Origin: Gnetum montanum
Taxonomy: Eukaryota; Streptophyta; Gnetopsida; Gnetales; Gnetaceae
Length of the DNA stretch: 23,825 nucleotides
Assembly: GCA_015680685.1 (NCBI GenBank)
Contig: MNCI01024017.1
Coordinates: 205,300 to 229,124, forward strand
Reading direction: 5' to 3'
Part shown: one piece after another, positions 1 to 10,824 of the stretch
Layout: each line of letters starts with the position of its first letter
Numbering within the stretch: the first letter of the stretch is position 1
Notes under the pieces: model-generated
The model's input: the letters and a program-made list of their open reading frames with translations, nothing else
Database searches by the model: none
What the model was told of the DNA's origin: nothing
Translations under genes and position numbers: made by a program

Positions 1-430
1 GCCATGGTACGCACCGCCGCGTAGCGAGCGTAAAGACAAGTTATCCATGTACTGCAAGAAAAAATGCCAACCTGTTGTGCTTTTCTGAACTCTGCCTACG
101 ACTGTCTTGAAGCTTATTATGCTCATTACGCTGCCGTGCGTAATAGAGCGTAAACCCATCCTTTAAACCAATCTGATGCGCGTTTTTGCTGGAATTGCGA
201 ATCTTTGCCTGAGGCCAACTTGTAATTTTCACGGTGTTTCACCACCATTGATAACAACTATAGCTTGCAGTAAGTCATAAAGGCAATAAAGAAAAATTCA
301 AATAAAATAAAACCAAATATATAAGAAATCATAAAAGATTCAAGAAAATGGAAAATGTACCAAAAATGTTGTAAAATAAAAAAGTTAAAAAAATTGAGGA
401 GCCACTTTATTGGACTTTAGCATTGATGGC
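1..430. other. Non-coding spacer left of the element 3 integrase
   Basis: Positions 1-240 are noticeably GC-richer than what follows and carry two similar hairpins (separate entry). Positions 250-430 are AT-rich with no coding signal. A 63-codon minus-strand frame at 41-232 exists but shows no recognisable motif and runs through one hairpin, so it is not called a gene. By position this would be sequence downstream of pol in element 3; no LTR end is visible before the window edge. Confidence 0.5.
8..144. repeat. Two similar hairpins about 118 bp apart
   Basis: Positions 8-23 read TACGC-ACCGCC-GCGTA, a 5-bp perfect stem with a 6-base loop. Positions 125-144 read ATTACGC-TGCCGT-GCGTAAT, a 7-bp perfect stem with a 6-base loop. 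Both are followed a few bases later by GAGCGTAAA, so the whole motif of about 30 bp is repeated, not only the stem. No known function is recognised. Confidence 0.7.
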
Positions 431-529
431 CATATCCCCCAAAACTAATTTGAAGGGAAGAGATTTGAAAGATTGAGTATACATGTTCATCTGTTAAGGT
501 GTTGGTGTCATTGGTTGCTCAGTGTTCAT

Positions 530-1840
530 GAAAAGGTTTTATTTGTTAAGTGTTGACTAATAGTTTCTTGTTTGGGCTATCAGGCTAGTAGATTAACATA
601 GCCCTAGATGAAAAGGTTTCATATATGATATTAGGGCCTTTCCATAACACTTAAAACATAGTTCATTGAGTAACGTGCATGGAATTCCAATAAAGCACCT
701 TATCTTTGGGTTGAAATTTAAGTTTCTTGATCCTAAGGTCATGGTTTTATTTATTGTATGCCTTGTGCACTTTGTTAGATGATAGGGCCACTAAGTGATT
801 CTCATCTATCATGTTGAGGTTCATCAATTGTTCTTTCTATGCTAGACTTAGGTTTAAGATGAGGTCACATGTAGTTGATAGTCTACGAAGTTCTTCTTGA
901 ATAAGGAGTGTTGGGAGCTTTCCATACATAAGCTCATAGGGAGAGTAATCAATAGGGAGTTTCCAAGTTAAACGATAAGCCCAAAGGATATCGTTGAGTT
1001 TAGAGCTCCAGTTTTACCTATATTTACTAATTGTTCTCATTAGTGTTTTAGTTATCTCCCTATTAGTAAATTTAGCTTGACTATTACCTTGGGGATTATA
1101 TGGAGTTAATTTATGCTTAACCCCTAAGCATTACATGAGTTTCTAAAAAGTGGTGCTTGTAAAGTATGTTCCATTATCAAATATAAGTGCATGTCGTACA
1201 CCAAACCTATTTACAACATGTTATTGTACAAGCCAAGCCACCGTAGAAGATGTGTAATCAGTGATGGCTGCAACTTCTATCCATTTTGTATAGTAGTCAA
1301 CAACTACAATTATGTAGGCCTTCCCATTGGACATGGGGTTGATGGGCGTCATAAAGTCAATTCCCCAGAGATTGAAAGGCTCTAGTCATTGAATCCACTA
1401 TTGGGGCCCTTCCATACAAGCTAGCATCCTCCCATCACGTTGACATCAATCACAGGAGCAAACTAAATGATGGGCATCCTTGAAAAATGTTGGCCAATGA
1501 TATCCTACTATAAGGATCTTACTGGTCATTCACCTTTTAGGATAGTGGCCACCGCAAGGGCCTTCGTGTGTATCTTGGAGGACTCGTAGTTGATAAACTT
1601 CAAGAATGCACCATCAAACTAGGTCATCTACGAAAACCTTGTAAATATTACCATTGATCTCCACAAAGTGTTTAGCTTAGTGAAGAAGCTGTTGTTTCCT
1701 CATGTGGTCCCACCCTTGTGGCATCTCCTGAGTAAGGAGATAGGATAGGATGGGCTCATACCAGTTGATCTCCTTAAGGTCTTATTTGTTCATAACACTA
1801 GTAAAGAGAAGTTCATCATGAAATTGGTCTAAGAGTGGGC
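530..1840 (-). pseudogene. Integrase domain of element 3 (broken)
   Basis: This domain would insert retrotransposon cDNA into chromosomes. On the minus strand an HHCC zinc-binding region lies at about 1570-1440 (H in GGHYP, then DAHHL, then C-x2-C in CSCD-CQRDG, with a stop inside). The DDE core follows: the first Asp is in WGIDFM near 1350 and the second in FDNGTYF near 1160. The third catalytic residue, Glu in the family, is Lys at 1071-1073 (SQAKFTNREI). A GPY-like module lies at about 1010-910 (ILWAYRLTWKLPI, then SPYELMYGKLP). A C-terminal WKGP segment lies near 640-600. In-frame stops interrupt it, for example between AWLVQ and HVVNRFG. It is non-functional as read. Confidence 0.88.
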
Positions 1841-1849
1841 TCTCCTCCT

Positions 1850-2240
1850 CGTTGATATCCCATTATAACTGAGATAAGTGATTAGCTACTACATTCTCAG
1901 TTCAATTTTTGTCCACCATCACAAGCTCAAACTCTTGTAAGATCACTAGTTACCATATAACATAGGGGTTCACCATTGCTTTGTTCATGTAGAACCAAAT
2001 AGCACTATGATATGTGTGCAAAAATACCTTGTACCCAAGCACATAGTGCCTTAATTTCTCTAAAGCATACACCACTATCATGAGTTCTTTTTTAGTGGTG
2101 ATGTAATTGAGTTGTGCTTTCACAGTACTTTTGTTGGCACAGTGGATGGAATATTGATGTTTCTGATGGTCCAATTGTATCAACATAGCTCCTAAGGCAT
2201 AGTTGGATGCATCCATCATAATGTGCAAGGGTCTAGACCA
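1850..2240 (-). pseudogene. RNase H domain of element 3
   Basis: This domain degrades the RNA strand of the RNA/DNA hybrid during reverse transcription. The longest open stretch is 1950-2228 on the minus strand. It shows MMDASNYALGAML (first catalytic Asp), the TTKKELMIVVYALEKLRHY helix (catalytic Glu) and FLHTYHSAI, where the family has Thr-Asp-His, so this Asp has become Tyr. Past a stop the frame continues with LQEFELVMVDK and ENVVANHLSQL, the usual RNase H to integrase linker. The lost Asp plus stops argue that it is inactive. Confidence 0.88.
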
Positions 2241-2249
2241 ATCAAGAGC

Positions 2250-3520
2250 TCGTAGAATTGGTGTTTCTATGAGTTTCTACTTGAGGTACTGAAATGCATG
2301 CTTGCATTACTTGGTCCAGACAAATGGTGCATCCTTCTTTGTGAGCTCTACCAATAGTTTGGAAATTTTAAAAAAGTTCTCAATGAAACACCTGTAATAA
2401 CCAATGTGCTCAAGGAATGACCTCACATCTTTAATAGTTTTATGTTGTCTAGTGATTCCTTGGATGATTCTTATATTTTTTAGGTCTACCTCAATCTCCA
2501 TACTAGAAACATGATGCCCCAATACAGTGCCCTCTTAGACCATCAAATGGCTCTTCTACTAGTTGAGCCTAAGGTTTATCTCCACACATCTCTTTAGCAC
2601 TTGCTCTAGATGGTCCAAGGCTTGCTCAAATGTAGCCCCATAGGTGGAAAAGTCATCCATGAAGACCTCCACCCCGCTACTGATCTATTATTAAAACATG
2701 CTAAGGACCAAACATTGAAATGTAGTAGGAGCATTGCACAGACCAAAGGGAATATTCCTGTATGAAAAAGTCCCCTAGGGACTTGTGAATGTTATTTTGG
2801 CCTAATCCTCCAATGTGATCTGAATTTGGTTATATCCACTGTAAGCATCCAAAAAGCTATAATAGCAATGGCCTACTATTGTGTCCAACACTTGGTCAAC
2901 AAATGACAATAGAAAATGATCCTTGTAAGATGCCATATTTAATAGCCTGAAATTAATATAGACTCTCCACTTGTCTCCTTTCTTTGACAGTATGACAAGT
3001 GGGATAACTTACTCACTATCTGCAATGGAATAGATGAACCCCACCTTGAGGAGTTTCTCAATTTCCTCCTTGATAATCTGTTTGAGCTTGGGATTCAACC
3101 TCCTTTGCGACTCCATCTTTGGTTTTATGGAGAAGTCTGTATAGATCCTATGCTACCATATCCTAGGATCAATCCATATGAGCTCATGATATAAGCAAGA
3201 AAAGGTTGTTGGCCATTTTTTGATGACTTCCAACAACTTCTTTTTCTACATGAGAGCAAGATTAACATTGATAATAATGGGCTTTTCATTCATTAAAAGG
3301 CATATTCCATCCCAGCCAATAGAGCTTTCAACTCAAGAGGCTCCTACTTGAATGTTTCAAGAATTTCCAACTCTCCCCAATTGATTTCCCCTTGTTCTTT
3401 GAAGAGTTGGTAATGGACCCACTCCAGTTGGTCCATGCTTTCAACATAAGAGCTTGTGAGGCTCTTAGTGGGTTCCATGCATAGTGTTGAGCTGGTTTCT
3501 ACTTCAACTGTTAGCCACTA
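2250..3520 (-). pseudogene. Reverse transcriptase domain of element 3
   Basis: This domain synthesises cDNA from the element RNA. Minus-strand motifs in order are: a protease-RT linker near 3330; RRLNPKLKQIIKEEIEKLL near 3090; VILSKKGDKWRVYINFRLLN near 2960; FLDAYSGYNQIQI near 2850 with the first catalytic Asp; FSYRNIPFGLCNAPTTFQ near 2740; and the active-site box VFMDDFSTYG, with MDD at 2652-2660. The C-terminal thumb/connection part (LGHHVSS, then VRSFLEHIGYYRCFI, then KKDAPFVW) lies in 2307-2522. The FMDD form rather than YVDD fits the Athila/Tat-like group. Catalytic residues remain, but several in-frame stops break the frame. Confidence 0.92.
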
Positions 3521-3529
3521 GATGTCCTC

Positions 3530-4060
3530 CTATTTTGTGGTTGTTGCATATAAGCACCTTTGAATTTTCATGGCATTGGCATATTGCTTGCATGCTGTGA
3601 GGGTTATGCTTTGAATGGTCCATAATTTCTGCACGTAATGGCACCCTATGTTACTATACATGATGCATGGAATGTGATTCTTCTCTATCTTGCCAAATTC
3701 ATTCTCCTTGAAAATCTTCAAGAAGAAGTCTCTTATCCCCAACCTTGCATCAATGGTACTTAGCCATGTCCTTCCATAATGATAGGTAAGACCCCCTTGC
3801 AATTATTCAAATGAATCACCAAAGCAAGCTAGGACCATCCACATATGGTGCTCACAATGTCCTCCACTAATCCCAAAGAGATAGTGATGGATTGATTCGC
3901 CAACTCTAAGCAAATGTTGCTCTTTCTGAGTGGAAGCAAGTTCTAGGCTTTGTACATCTCCTATGATACCAAGTTAACTCCAAAACTTGAGTCCAAAAGA
4001 GCCTTGCAAGGTTCATTTTTTGCAATCTACAAATAGATGAGAGGACTCCAAGGATCAGAT
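3530..4060 (-). pseudogene. Aspartic protease region of element 3
   Basis: This is a retropepsin-like protease that would cut the Gag-Pol polyprotein. On the minus strand near 3990-3960 the frame reads ALLDSSFGVNLVS, where the family motif is L-L-D-S/T-G; the catalytic Asp is present but the Gly is displaced. Downstream is the typical second half with ELANQSITISLGLVEDIV. The open stretch 3530-3802 begins at the conserved G-R-x-W-L-S-T-I-D-A segment (GRTWLSTIDARLG) that ends this protease family. Stops separate the halves. It lies between gag and RT, as expected. Confidence 0.72.
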
Positions 4061-4099
4061 CTCTTCTTGGAAATATGGTTGACCTTTATCTAATTAATG

Positions 4100-6394
4100 A
4101 CCGTGTGGATCAACATTACAGTGTGCAACTTAGGGGAACTTTTATCTGAAGGGTTCTAGAGAGATATTTTAGAGGATGTAGGAGAAACTAGGTGAGCAGC
4201 TGTAGGCATCTATGAGGGCTTTGTTGGGTTTTTGGTTTTGAAGAATGATCTTTTTTGAGGTTTAGTTCACAATCCTTTGAGGCACTACTTTGCTATGGTT
4301 GGGCTGGTATTTCCTCCTACATAGATGGAGTAGGTGGTAAAGGAGTTGAGGATGGAGGTGCATGAGTAAAAGGATGAGAAGGATAATAAGGAAATGGGGA
4401 CTTCCCCCTTAGAGAAGGTTATTTGTAATATTAGGAGGGTAGTAGTGGTGTTGTGAGGAGATAGGCTATTGAACATAGTACCTGTACGGATCTGGCTAGC
4501 AATAAGGATATTGTTACCTTAGTGGTGGCTTCCCCCATGACTGTGGGTGTTGCCACTATTGATATTCCTCACAAGGCTAAGATGGGGCTCCACTTGGATA
4601 GTAGGCTTATTGGTGGAACTATCGATAGTTGCCTTGGAGATAAGGAAACCTCCTGGGTGCTTATTGTTTGGCCAATTTAGGATTCAATGCATATACCCTG
4701 GATTCTTGCAAGTATGACACAATTGAGCAACATCCCTAAGCATGTTCATACTAACAAATGCCACACCCATCATCAACCATTTTGGGATCTGCAACCTCTT
4801 CTACTCCAGCAACTTTGCCCTTATCCTTATGATGGGAACATTTAGCTTCCTTCTTCTTCCTTCTATCATGTTCACTACCTCCTTGATCTTTGTTCACCTT
4901 TGTAATTCTTAGAGTAGTTTGAAATTTTTCATCCAAGGAGTCCCACATTTTATCGACATTGGTTGATGTTTTAGAGATAAATTTTTAGATCAACAAGGTT
5001 TTTCATTGCACCACTTCATCAAGTGATGCCTCTTTCTCATTATTGCAAAAATGAACCTCCCTCTTTTAGACAAAGGGATCCTTGTTGTACTATGCACTTT
5101 CTCTCTTTTTTAGCTCACCCTCCTTCTTAGACACTTACTCAATTAGCCTTCGGATCTAATAGATCCTTAGCTCTAAAAGCCTCCCTTGAGCATAGATCCC
5201 AAGAGCTCTCCTCATTTCAATTCAGAGCCTATCTATGATGTGTTGTAGTTGATCCCTTTGAGAATAGCCATGGCCTAGACATTGATGCAACAAGGAATAG
5301 TTCATGCCCATGGCTACATCCAAGGATTCATGAGTTCCCTATTTCCACCCTTGGATTTATCTTCTCAAGTTGGACACTCAATAGTATGTCTAATACTTAT
5401 CATTGAACAATTCAAGCAGCATACTATACCTCTGAAAGGATTCTAGTTCCAAGGACCAGTACCAACTTTCAACTTCCTTGATGAGTATCTTGGGAAATAG
5501 CTTCAATTTTTGCCACTTATTCTCCATGTTCTATAAGGCATAGGCATTATGGAAGGCCTATAGATGATTTTGTGGATCTGAATTATATCCTCCTTCCAAC
5601 TTAGGGATATTGTTCATATCCATCCATTTGATTTGGCTATCCTTCACATGCCTTATTGGGATTCTGACAACCTTTATAATGTTTAGCATGTTTCTTTCTG
5701 CCAACAAGGGCTCATCATATTCATAGTGATCCCAATGGCCTCTTTCATGGCTCTGATGTCTATGACAAGTTCTACTATCCCTTCTTTCTCTATGATGGTC
5801 CTCTCTTAATTTCCCACAATCTTGGTCATTATAATGGGATCAGTGATCATCCTAATCTCATTGTTCACCTTCATCATGGTCCATGTTGCCTTTATGACTC
5901 TAATTGGAGTTGCAGGAGGAAGGCAATGAGGATAAAGAAGGCAAAGAAAAAGGGAAGCCATCACCAATGCAGTGTCAAATACTTCTACTTCTTTGGTCCC
6001 TACCATGCTTATCATGTTTGTTCTTGTCATGGTGCTTGTCCTCATTCATACCTTGAATATCCACATTTGAGGCCTCCTAATCATGGGATCTATTCTTTGC
6101 AGAACCAGGGTTATCCACAATGGACTACAATCATTGATTATATTCATGGGCATCAAAGAGAGGAGGAGAATCTATGTACTGAGAGGTTCCTGAGAAGAAG
6201 TTTAGTCCTTCCTTGTGTGGTTGTAGGAACAAGTGGGTAGAGCCCTTTTTGTCTTTAGAGGCCTCATATTGTGCTTCCATCAACCTATCTTTGTTTTTTT
6301 TTGTGCCTCTATGGGATGATAGTCTCGATAAGCATGATCTTGCACCTCATACTTAGAGTTAAGTTTTGCAATGCCCAATTGAATAAGATTGTTC
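4100..6394 (-). pseudogene. Gag of element 3, with proline-rich tail and charged N-terminus
   Basis: This is the structural capsid protein. The capsid core (retrotrans_gag type) lies on the minus strand at about 5640-5150: MDMNNIPKLEGGYNSDPQ, then ESWYWSLE, then IQGWK and LHQCLGHGYS. It aligns residue by residue with the gag of element 1 (17617-19628, opposite strand). A possible zinc knuckle (CHTCKNPGYMH) lies near 4710, and a PQSWG-PP segment near 4540 that is also present in element 1. The N-terminal part (about 6230-5700) is rich in His, Asp, Arg and Lys (EDKHHDKNKHDKHGRDQRSR). Coding continues up to 6394, where element 2 begins, so the start codon is lost. There are many in-frame stops. 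Confidence 0.82.
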
Positions 6395-6399
6395 AATAA

Positions 6400-7295
6400 T
6401 GATGAGCAGCAAGGTACCCCTATGCCCAACCATACGAATCATGGGCATTCACGCATGACTTGGTCGAATTTCGCAGACTGCAAGCACTTGCATACACCGA
6501 ACTCTAGCTAGTAAAACTTGAGTTAGAATGGTCATTATCTTCCCAACCTCACTTATGATATTCTAAAGCGACGGTTAAGTGAGATTGAGGCAAATGATTT
6601 TTATTGGTTTTCTTTTCTATCTTCTAAGGTCTAATTATTTAATTGCAGGAAATGGAAAGTTGTGTAATTTATAATCGTTCTACTCTATTGCTTAACTCTC
6701 CCTAGCATAAGCAACCGATCTCATCTTCCATGCACATCTTGAGCATACCCTAACCATTATTGGCTTACTAGATGTTAAGTGTCACTTGGTTACTAGTTGT
6801 TTCATATATGTTTGAGATGGTCATGCCTATGGTTCTCATAAAATATGAAAGGACAATAATAGTAAAGTGATAAAAATAAAAGCTTATAGGATTATTAAAG
6901 CATTGAAATATTAACTTGTTAACATGCTTAAGTAATTAAATCCAAATTCTGCAAGGAATGCTCAAAAAGCTCGTCTTTATTGCCAGTCACGCCAATGGGC
7001 TTGGGTACATTAGCACTCAAATAAGGAGCTGTAACCCTTTCTTACACCTACTATGGGCACTTGGAAAATATTCTAACTCTTACAGGAATAAACTACAAGA
7101 CTTTCGCTACAACTACTTCAAAAGATGCCATAAATGCAGTGAGTGCATGCATATTTATAGCTAGAGATAGACTTTGTGTTAACGAGGTCATGTTAATGTA
7201 TGGACAGATATGTTGACAAGGTCACATCACTATGGCTGCATCAATAGGGCTCTGTTAACATGGCCCAATGAATGTATTGACTAAACACTTCGTCA
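6400..7295 (-). repeat. 3' LTR of element 2
   Basis: On the minus strand the LTR begins TGACGAAG at 7295 and ends CTCATCA at 6400, so the terminal inverted repeat is slightly decayed at the start. Both junctions are supported by alignment to element 1, including the PPT side. U3 contains a TATA box (TATAAATAT, 7159-7151) at the place matching TATAAATAA in element 1. An AATAAA hexamer is present at 6981-6976. Short open frames such as 6958-7164 on the plus strand are chance openings. Confidence 0.9.
7151..7159 (-). promoter_or_regulatory. TATA box in the 3' LTR of element 2
   Basis: The minus-strand sequence is TATAAATAT. Its flanks align with the TATA regions of both LTRs of element 1 (16709-16717 and 21486-21494), so this is the conserved U3 promoter core of the family. 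Confidence 0.75.
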
Positions 7296-7308
7296 TACCC
7301 CCACGACT
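7296..7308 (-). promoter_or_regulatory. Polypurine tract of element 2
   Basis: The minus-strand sequence GTCGTGGGGGTA directly precedes the LTR start TGACG. The same position in element 1 reads GTCATGGGTGTA, with the G-run interrupted. The upstream CTCAAGGACGAGTT block is also shared with element 1 (CTCAAGGATGAGTT). This is the expected primer site for plus-strand DNA synthesis; the role is inferred from position. Confidence 0.68.
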
Positions 7309-7867
7309 ATGTGGAAACTCGTCCTTGAGTTTATTACAATTTGGAAGGTATGAAGTTATTACAACACACATGATGAAACACATCTACATAAACACTGACT
7401 CTATTAACATACTAAGTTCCCAGGTGTATGAAAAAAATAAATTAAAAAATTATGTTATTCAAAGACAAAATTAAACACCCTGACAGCAATGGATTCTCCA
7501 CCCTACCAAAAAATGCTAAAGTTGCTAGAGAAGGTCACACCGTCCTTGGTGGCGGTGGTTCTAACGATCCTTCACCAGCTTCTGGTACATGTGACGGTTG
7601 TGGCATTGATGACGATTGCCCTGTAGAAAGTGCAACTTATGGAGATAATCAGAAAGCCTCCAATAATTTCCTTATTTTGTCTTCTTTACTTCTAGTATCA
7701 TTCACTATTTAGGTAGCTTCACTAATGTGTGCTAGAATAGGGACATCCCAAGGACATGGAAGTCTAGGAAATATTTCCTTCACATTAACAAACCAAGCAG
7801 TGAATTATTTTCATTCGATATCGAATGCTTAGATCAATATCTACAGCTACTGGTAGTTGTTCATTCA
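7309..7867. other. 3' non-coding stretch of element 2, with an antisense open frame
   Basis: No sense-strand coding signal is seen. On the plus strand an 86-codon frame (7452-7712) has a glycine-rich stretch, several Cys (CDGCGIDDDC) and a hydrophobic C-terminal tail (FLILSSLLLVSF). A second frame (7489-7626, 46 codons) starting MDSPPYQKML overlaps it, also with a hydrophobic end. Neither is recognised and at most one could be real. Chance opening or a captured fragment are both possible. Confidence 0.3.
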
Positions 7868-10388
7868 TCAAGCCAAGTTCTCTGCAACCACATGTTGTCC
7901 TTCAAAATGGGTGCAAAGAACTTTGAGTTCCATATTTGCTATTTTTAACTTTTGTTTTGTCTCTTTATGTGTTTGGAACTTGCCCTCGTATAAAGAATAC
8001 AAGGTGGCCACTTTCTTTTGCAAGTCAGACCGTGGCCTTCTAGTTATTAGCATAGCCAAGTTTGCATAATGGAGATTGGCTAACTCCATGCATTCTATCA
8101 TTTCTTCAATTTGTAGCTCTTTAAGGTGGATCTCAGCCTAGTTGTAGGCGTTTAAGCCATCGAAAATGGGTTGCCACACCTCGCCTTCTTCTTGGAGCTA
8201 CTGGAGTGTTTGGTTCATCTTAGCCTTTGTGACTTGAATCTCTTTTTTATTGACTTCCTTTTGCAATCCCACTTGGTCCCTATAATTATTTTTTACTTGT
8301 TCAAACTTAAGGACCTCATTTTTCCAAGAAATGATTTCAATAGCCAATTTTTGCTGTAAGGCGTGAACTTCCTCCATGGATAGATTACGATTTTCAGTTG
8401 CCAATCTTCTCATCTCACTGTTTACCCTGGCTAGATCCTCCTACTATTAGTGGATAAAATCTTTCATGTGTTGATTTTCAACACCAACATTACGCAAGCG
8501 ATGAATTTCTATGGTTAGCCTAACATTCTCCTGGTGAACCTCTGCCAAGTCCTTGTTTAGATGATAAGCATAGGCGTCTATTAAGGACTTGTCAAAGATT
8601 GCCAACTCTCACTCACCCTCAACCATCTAAAGTTTGGTTTAAAGTTGTTGAAAAGCTTCATCCCTGGTGAGTTCACAGTTGAGGAGAGTTGGATCAGCAA
8701 GTTGGACCCTTAATTAGGTAACTTCCACCGCCAAGCGTTGATGATTCACTTGTGCTGCTTCAAGTTGCTCCTTCAAGATGAGGCACTTGCCCCTTGCTGA
8801 GAGCAACTTCGACTAGGTCACAGTAATATTGTCTGGAAGATCAAAGAAATCCAGAAGTGGTTGCTTGATTCCCACCAGTCGGTCCAACAATTCTTCATGT
8901 TGGGCTACATTGATTCTACTACGTGAAGTTCTTACGAATGTTTGTACATCTTCAAGTCCATGTACATTCGGTATAGGCACTGTAGGTGCATTAAGGACCA
9001 TACCCATTGTGTCAACAACCACTTTAGCTATAACTTCTTATCCCTAGTGTTGCATTACTAGGATAGTCACCCCCTCCCCATCGCCCAAGTGCACCAAAAA
9101 AGTAGCAGCATTTCCTGAAATTTCATGAAATAATTGTTGGGTGGACATCGTTACTTCTTGGGCACTGGGTCGAATTCTAGCAGGCACTTGCATTTAGATG
9201 ATAGAAAAAATTGTCCCTTCTCTATCTAGCAGACTCACTGATTAAGCCACTTGCTCAAGATTGCTCATCATAGGGCAATATACTGAAGGGTCTTATCCTC
9301 CACCAATTCCTACTAATTGCTCTTATTAGCTCAAGAGCTATTGTCGGATCTCGCATATGTGTTCTGCGATTGTCTACGAGCTTGACCTTGTTTTTTGTGT
9401 AGGCGGTGGAGGTGGTTGCTGCTTTGCCCTTAGTTGTGTTGTGGCCAAAGTCTTATCCTTCATCATCTCCTACCATGAGGCAATTGGGGCATGGCGAAGT
9501 GTGTCATTGGCATATCATGCTATCCCTACCAGTTTGCATAATTTTCTAATTAGGCAAGGAAAGGGTATATCTCACCTTTCACATTTTTTTTAACAAATCT
9601 CCTCTCAATATCTAGGAAAAGCAACTATGGAAGGTTGATGAGGAACTTTCTGCTTAGAGGAGCACATGCATGAGAAGAGAAGGCAGTGATCTTGCTAGGT
9701 CTTACTGTTGGATTCAAGTGGTAAGATGCAATTTTTGAATAAACCCTTTCTGCTTGGTTAGGATGCCAAACTCCTTGCATTCTACCCCATAGCACTGCCT
9801 GATCCACTTCCCTTTTACCTCAAGGTCTGCTTGTTTGGGAATCTCCACCATGTTAGCTCCAGTCTCTAGCAATCCCAAAGCTTGTGCAATTACTTCGATA
9901 GAGTAAGAAACATGAATGTCTTTGATTCCTACTCTCGGCCCCGGTTGCCAATTCATGCAGAAGAGGTAAGTTTCTCCTAGGTACCATTCACCACTCGATG
10001 TAATGATTGGTTGCATAGGAGAATTTTGCAATTGGGTTTTGACCTCTTCTGGTGCATTTTCCAGAAATGGTCCAAAGTTCAACTCCTAAAGGATTGTTTG
10101 TTACAGCTCCCTCTACTTGATAGCATGAATATAGGCTTGGGTCAAGGTGACCTCAAGCTATGGTGTTACCACAGGAGTCTCATCCCTCTATGATTATTTG
10201 CTAGGAACATCCTCTTTAGGAATCTAACAAATAGATTCCACATCAGGTTCTTCACAAAGAGGGCCAGTTGCATGTGATCCCTCTGCATGCTCTAGAGGTT
10301 ATGTGCCTCATCCTCTTCCTATTCTTGGTCACTTATCCCTTGGTTGGGATGGTCCTTCTTCCCTTGGATGTCTCGATTTGGGTGCCAT
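7868..10388 (-). pseudogene. ORF3 of element 2: plant-transposon-protein-like domain plus coiled coil
   Basis: It starts at an ATG (10388) with MAPKSRHPREEGPSQ, matching MAPKRRQQGGPSQ at 20677 in element 1. About 600 bp of stop-ridden coding follow. The segment from FGPFLENAPEEV (10077) through VGIKDIHVSYSIEVIAQALGL to CLIRKLCKLVGIA (about 9550) resembles, from memory of the family, the plant-only 'putative plant transposon protein' domain. Two frame changes occur near 9800 and 9590. Next come a Pro-rich linker (QQPPPPPTQKTR, near 9420) and about 300 residues of heptad-like, Glu/Lys/Leu-rich coiled coil (8800-7868; open pieces 8198-8413 and 7868-8101). Stops fall mostly at codons one transition from Gln, Arg or Trp. 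It is not gag-like and lacks a zinc knuckle. The function is unknown. Confidence 0.7.
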
Positions 10389-10639
10389 CTGTAGTCACAG
10401 CACAACCATGAATTAAAATGTGTATAAGTTGCTCAGAATGGTAATAATAAACCTTCCCATTTTGACCAAGCTATGACAATGGCATGTGCATCTTATTAGG
10501 TTCCCCGAAGTGTAGTTGAGGGGTTAGAAAAATAATAAAACATAATAAATTTCACTGTGTAATTATTTTGTTATTTGTTGTTTTTCCTGTCCCCTAAGAG
10601 GTGTTAATTCTTTGATAATTATAATAATTATAGATGTCA

Positions 10640-10662
10640 CCCACCCCCCCACCCCCTACCCC
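10640..10662 (-). other. G-quadruplex-forming motif
   Basis: On the minus (element sense) strand four G-runs of 4, 5, 7 and 3 are separated by loops of TA, T and T. This meets the usual G3+N1-7 quadruplex pattern with very short loops. It lies about 250 bp upstream of the ORF3 start, in what would be leader RNA. Confidence 0.75.
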
Positions 10663-10824
10663 ACAATGAAGAGCATACATCTGGTTGCAAAAGAGGGAAA
10701 GGATGGGTAGATTCAGATACGCATAGAAAAAGTATATGTGTGGAAAGAAGACATGATGCAGAAAAATGGAAAAAATCCCCTAGCATTGTGAACAAATGAA
10801 CAAATTCCAAAGGCGCAACGGGGG

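Larger units (their letters stand above)
430..6394 (-). mobile_element. Element 3: degenerate Ty3/gypsy retrotransposon, gag-pol
   Basis: Read on the minus strand the order is gag, protease, RT, RNase H, integrase, which is diagnostic of Ty3/gypsy (integrase after RNase H). The RT keeps an FMDD active-site box and the integrase a GPY-like module. Together with the tRNA-Asp-type PBS of its relatives in this window, this suggests the Athila/Tat (OTA) branch; the clade assignment is inference. All domains carry stops, many at codons one C-to-T or G-to-A step from Gln, Arg or Trp. No LTR is seen: the 3' side lies beyond the left edge, and the 5' side was cut by insertion of element 2 at 6395-6399 and not recovered beyond it. 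Confidence 0.9.

Noticed and set aside
5926-6240. 104-codon plus-strand frame as a gene
   Set aside because: It is antisense to the gag of element 3, whose His-rich coding explains the open frame.
8829-9047. Plus-strand frame of 72 codons
   Set aside because: It is the shadow of ORF3, which is open and protein-like on the minus strand here.
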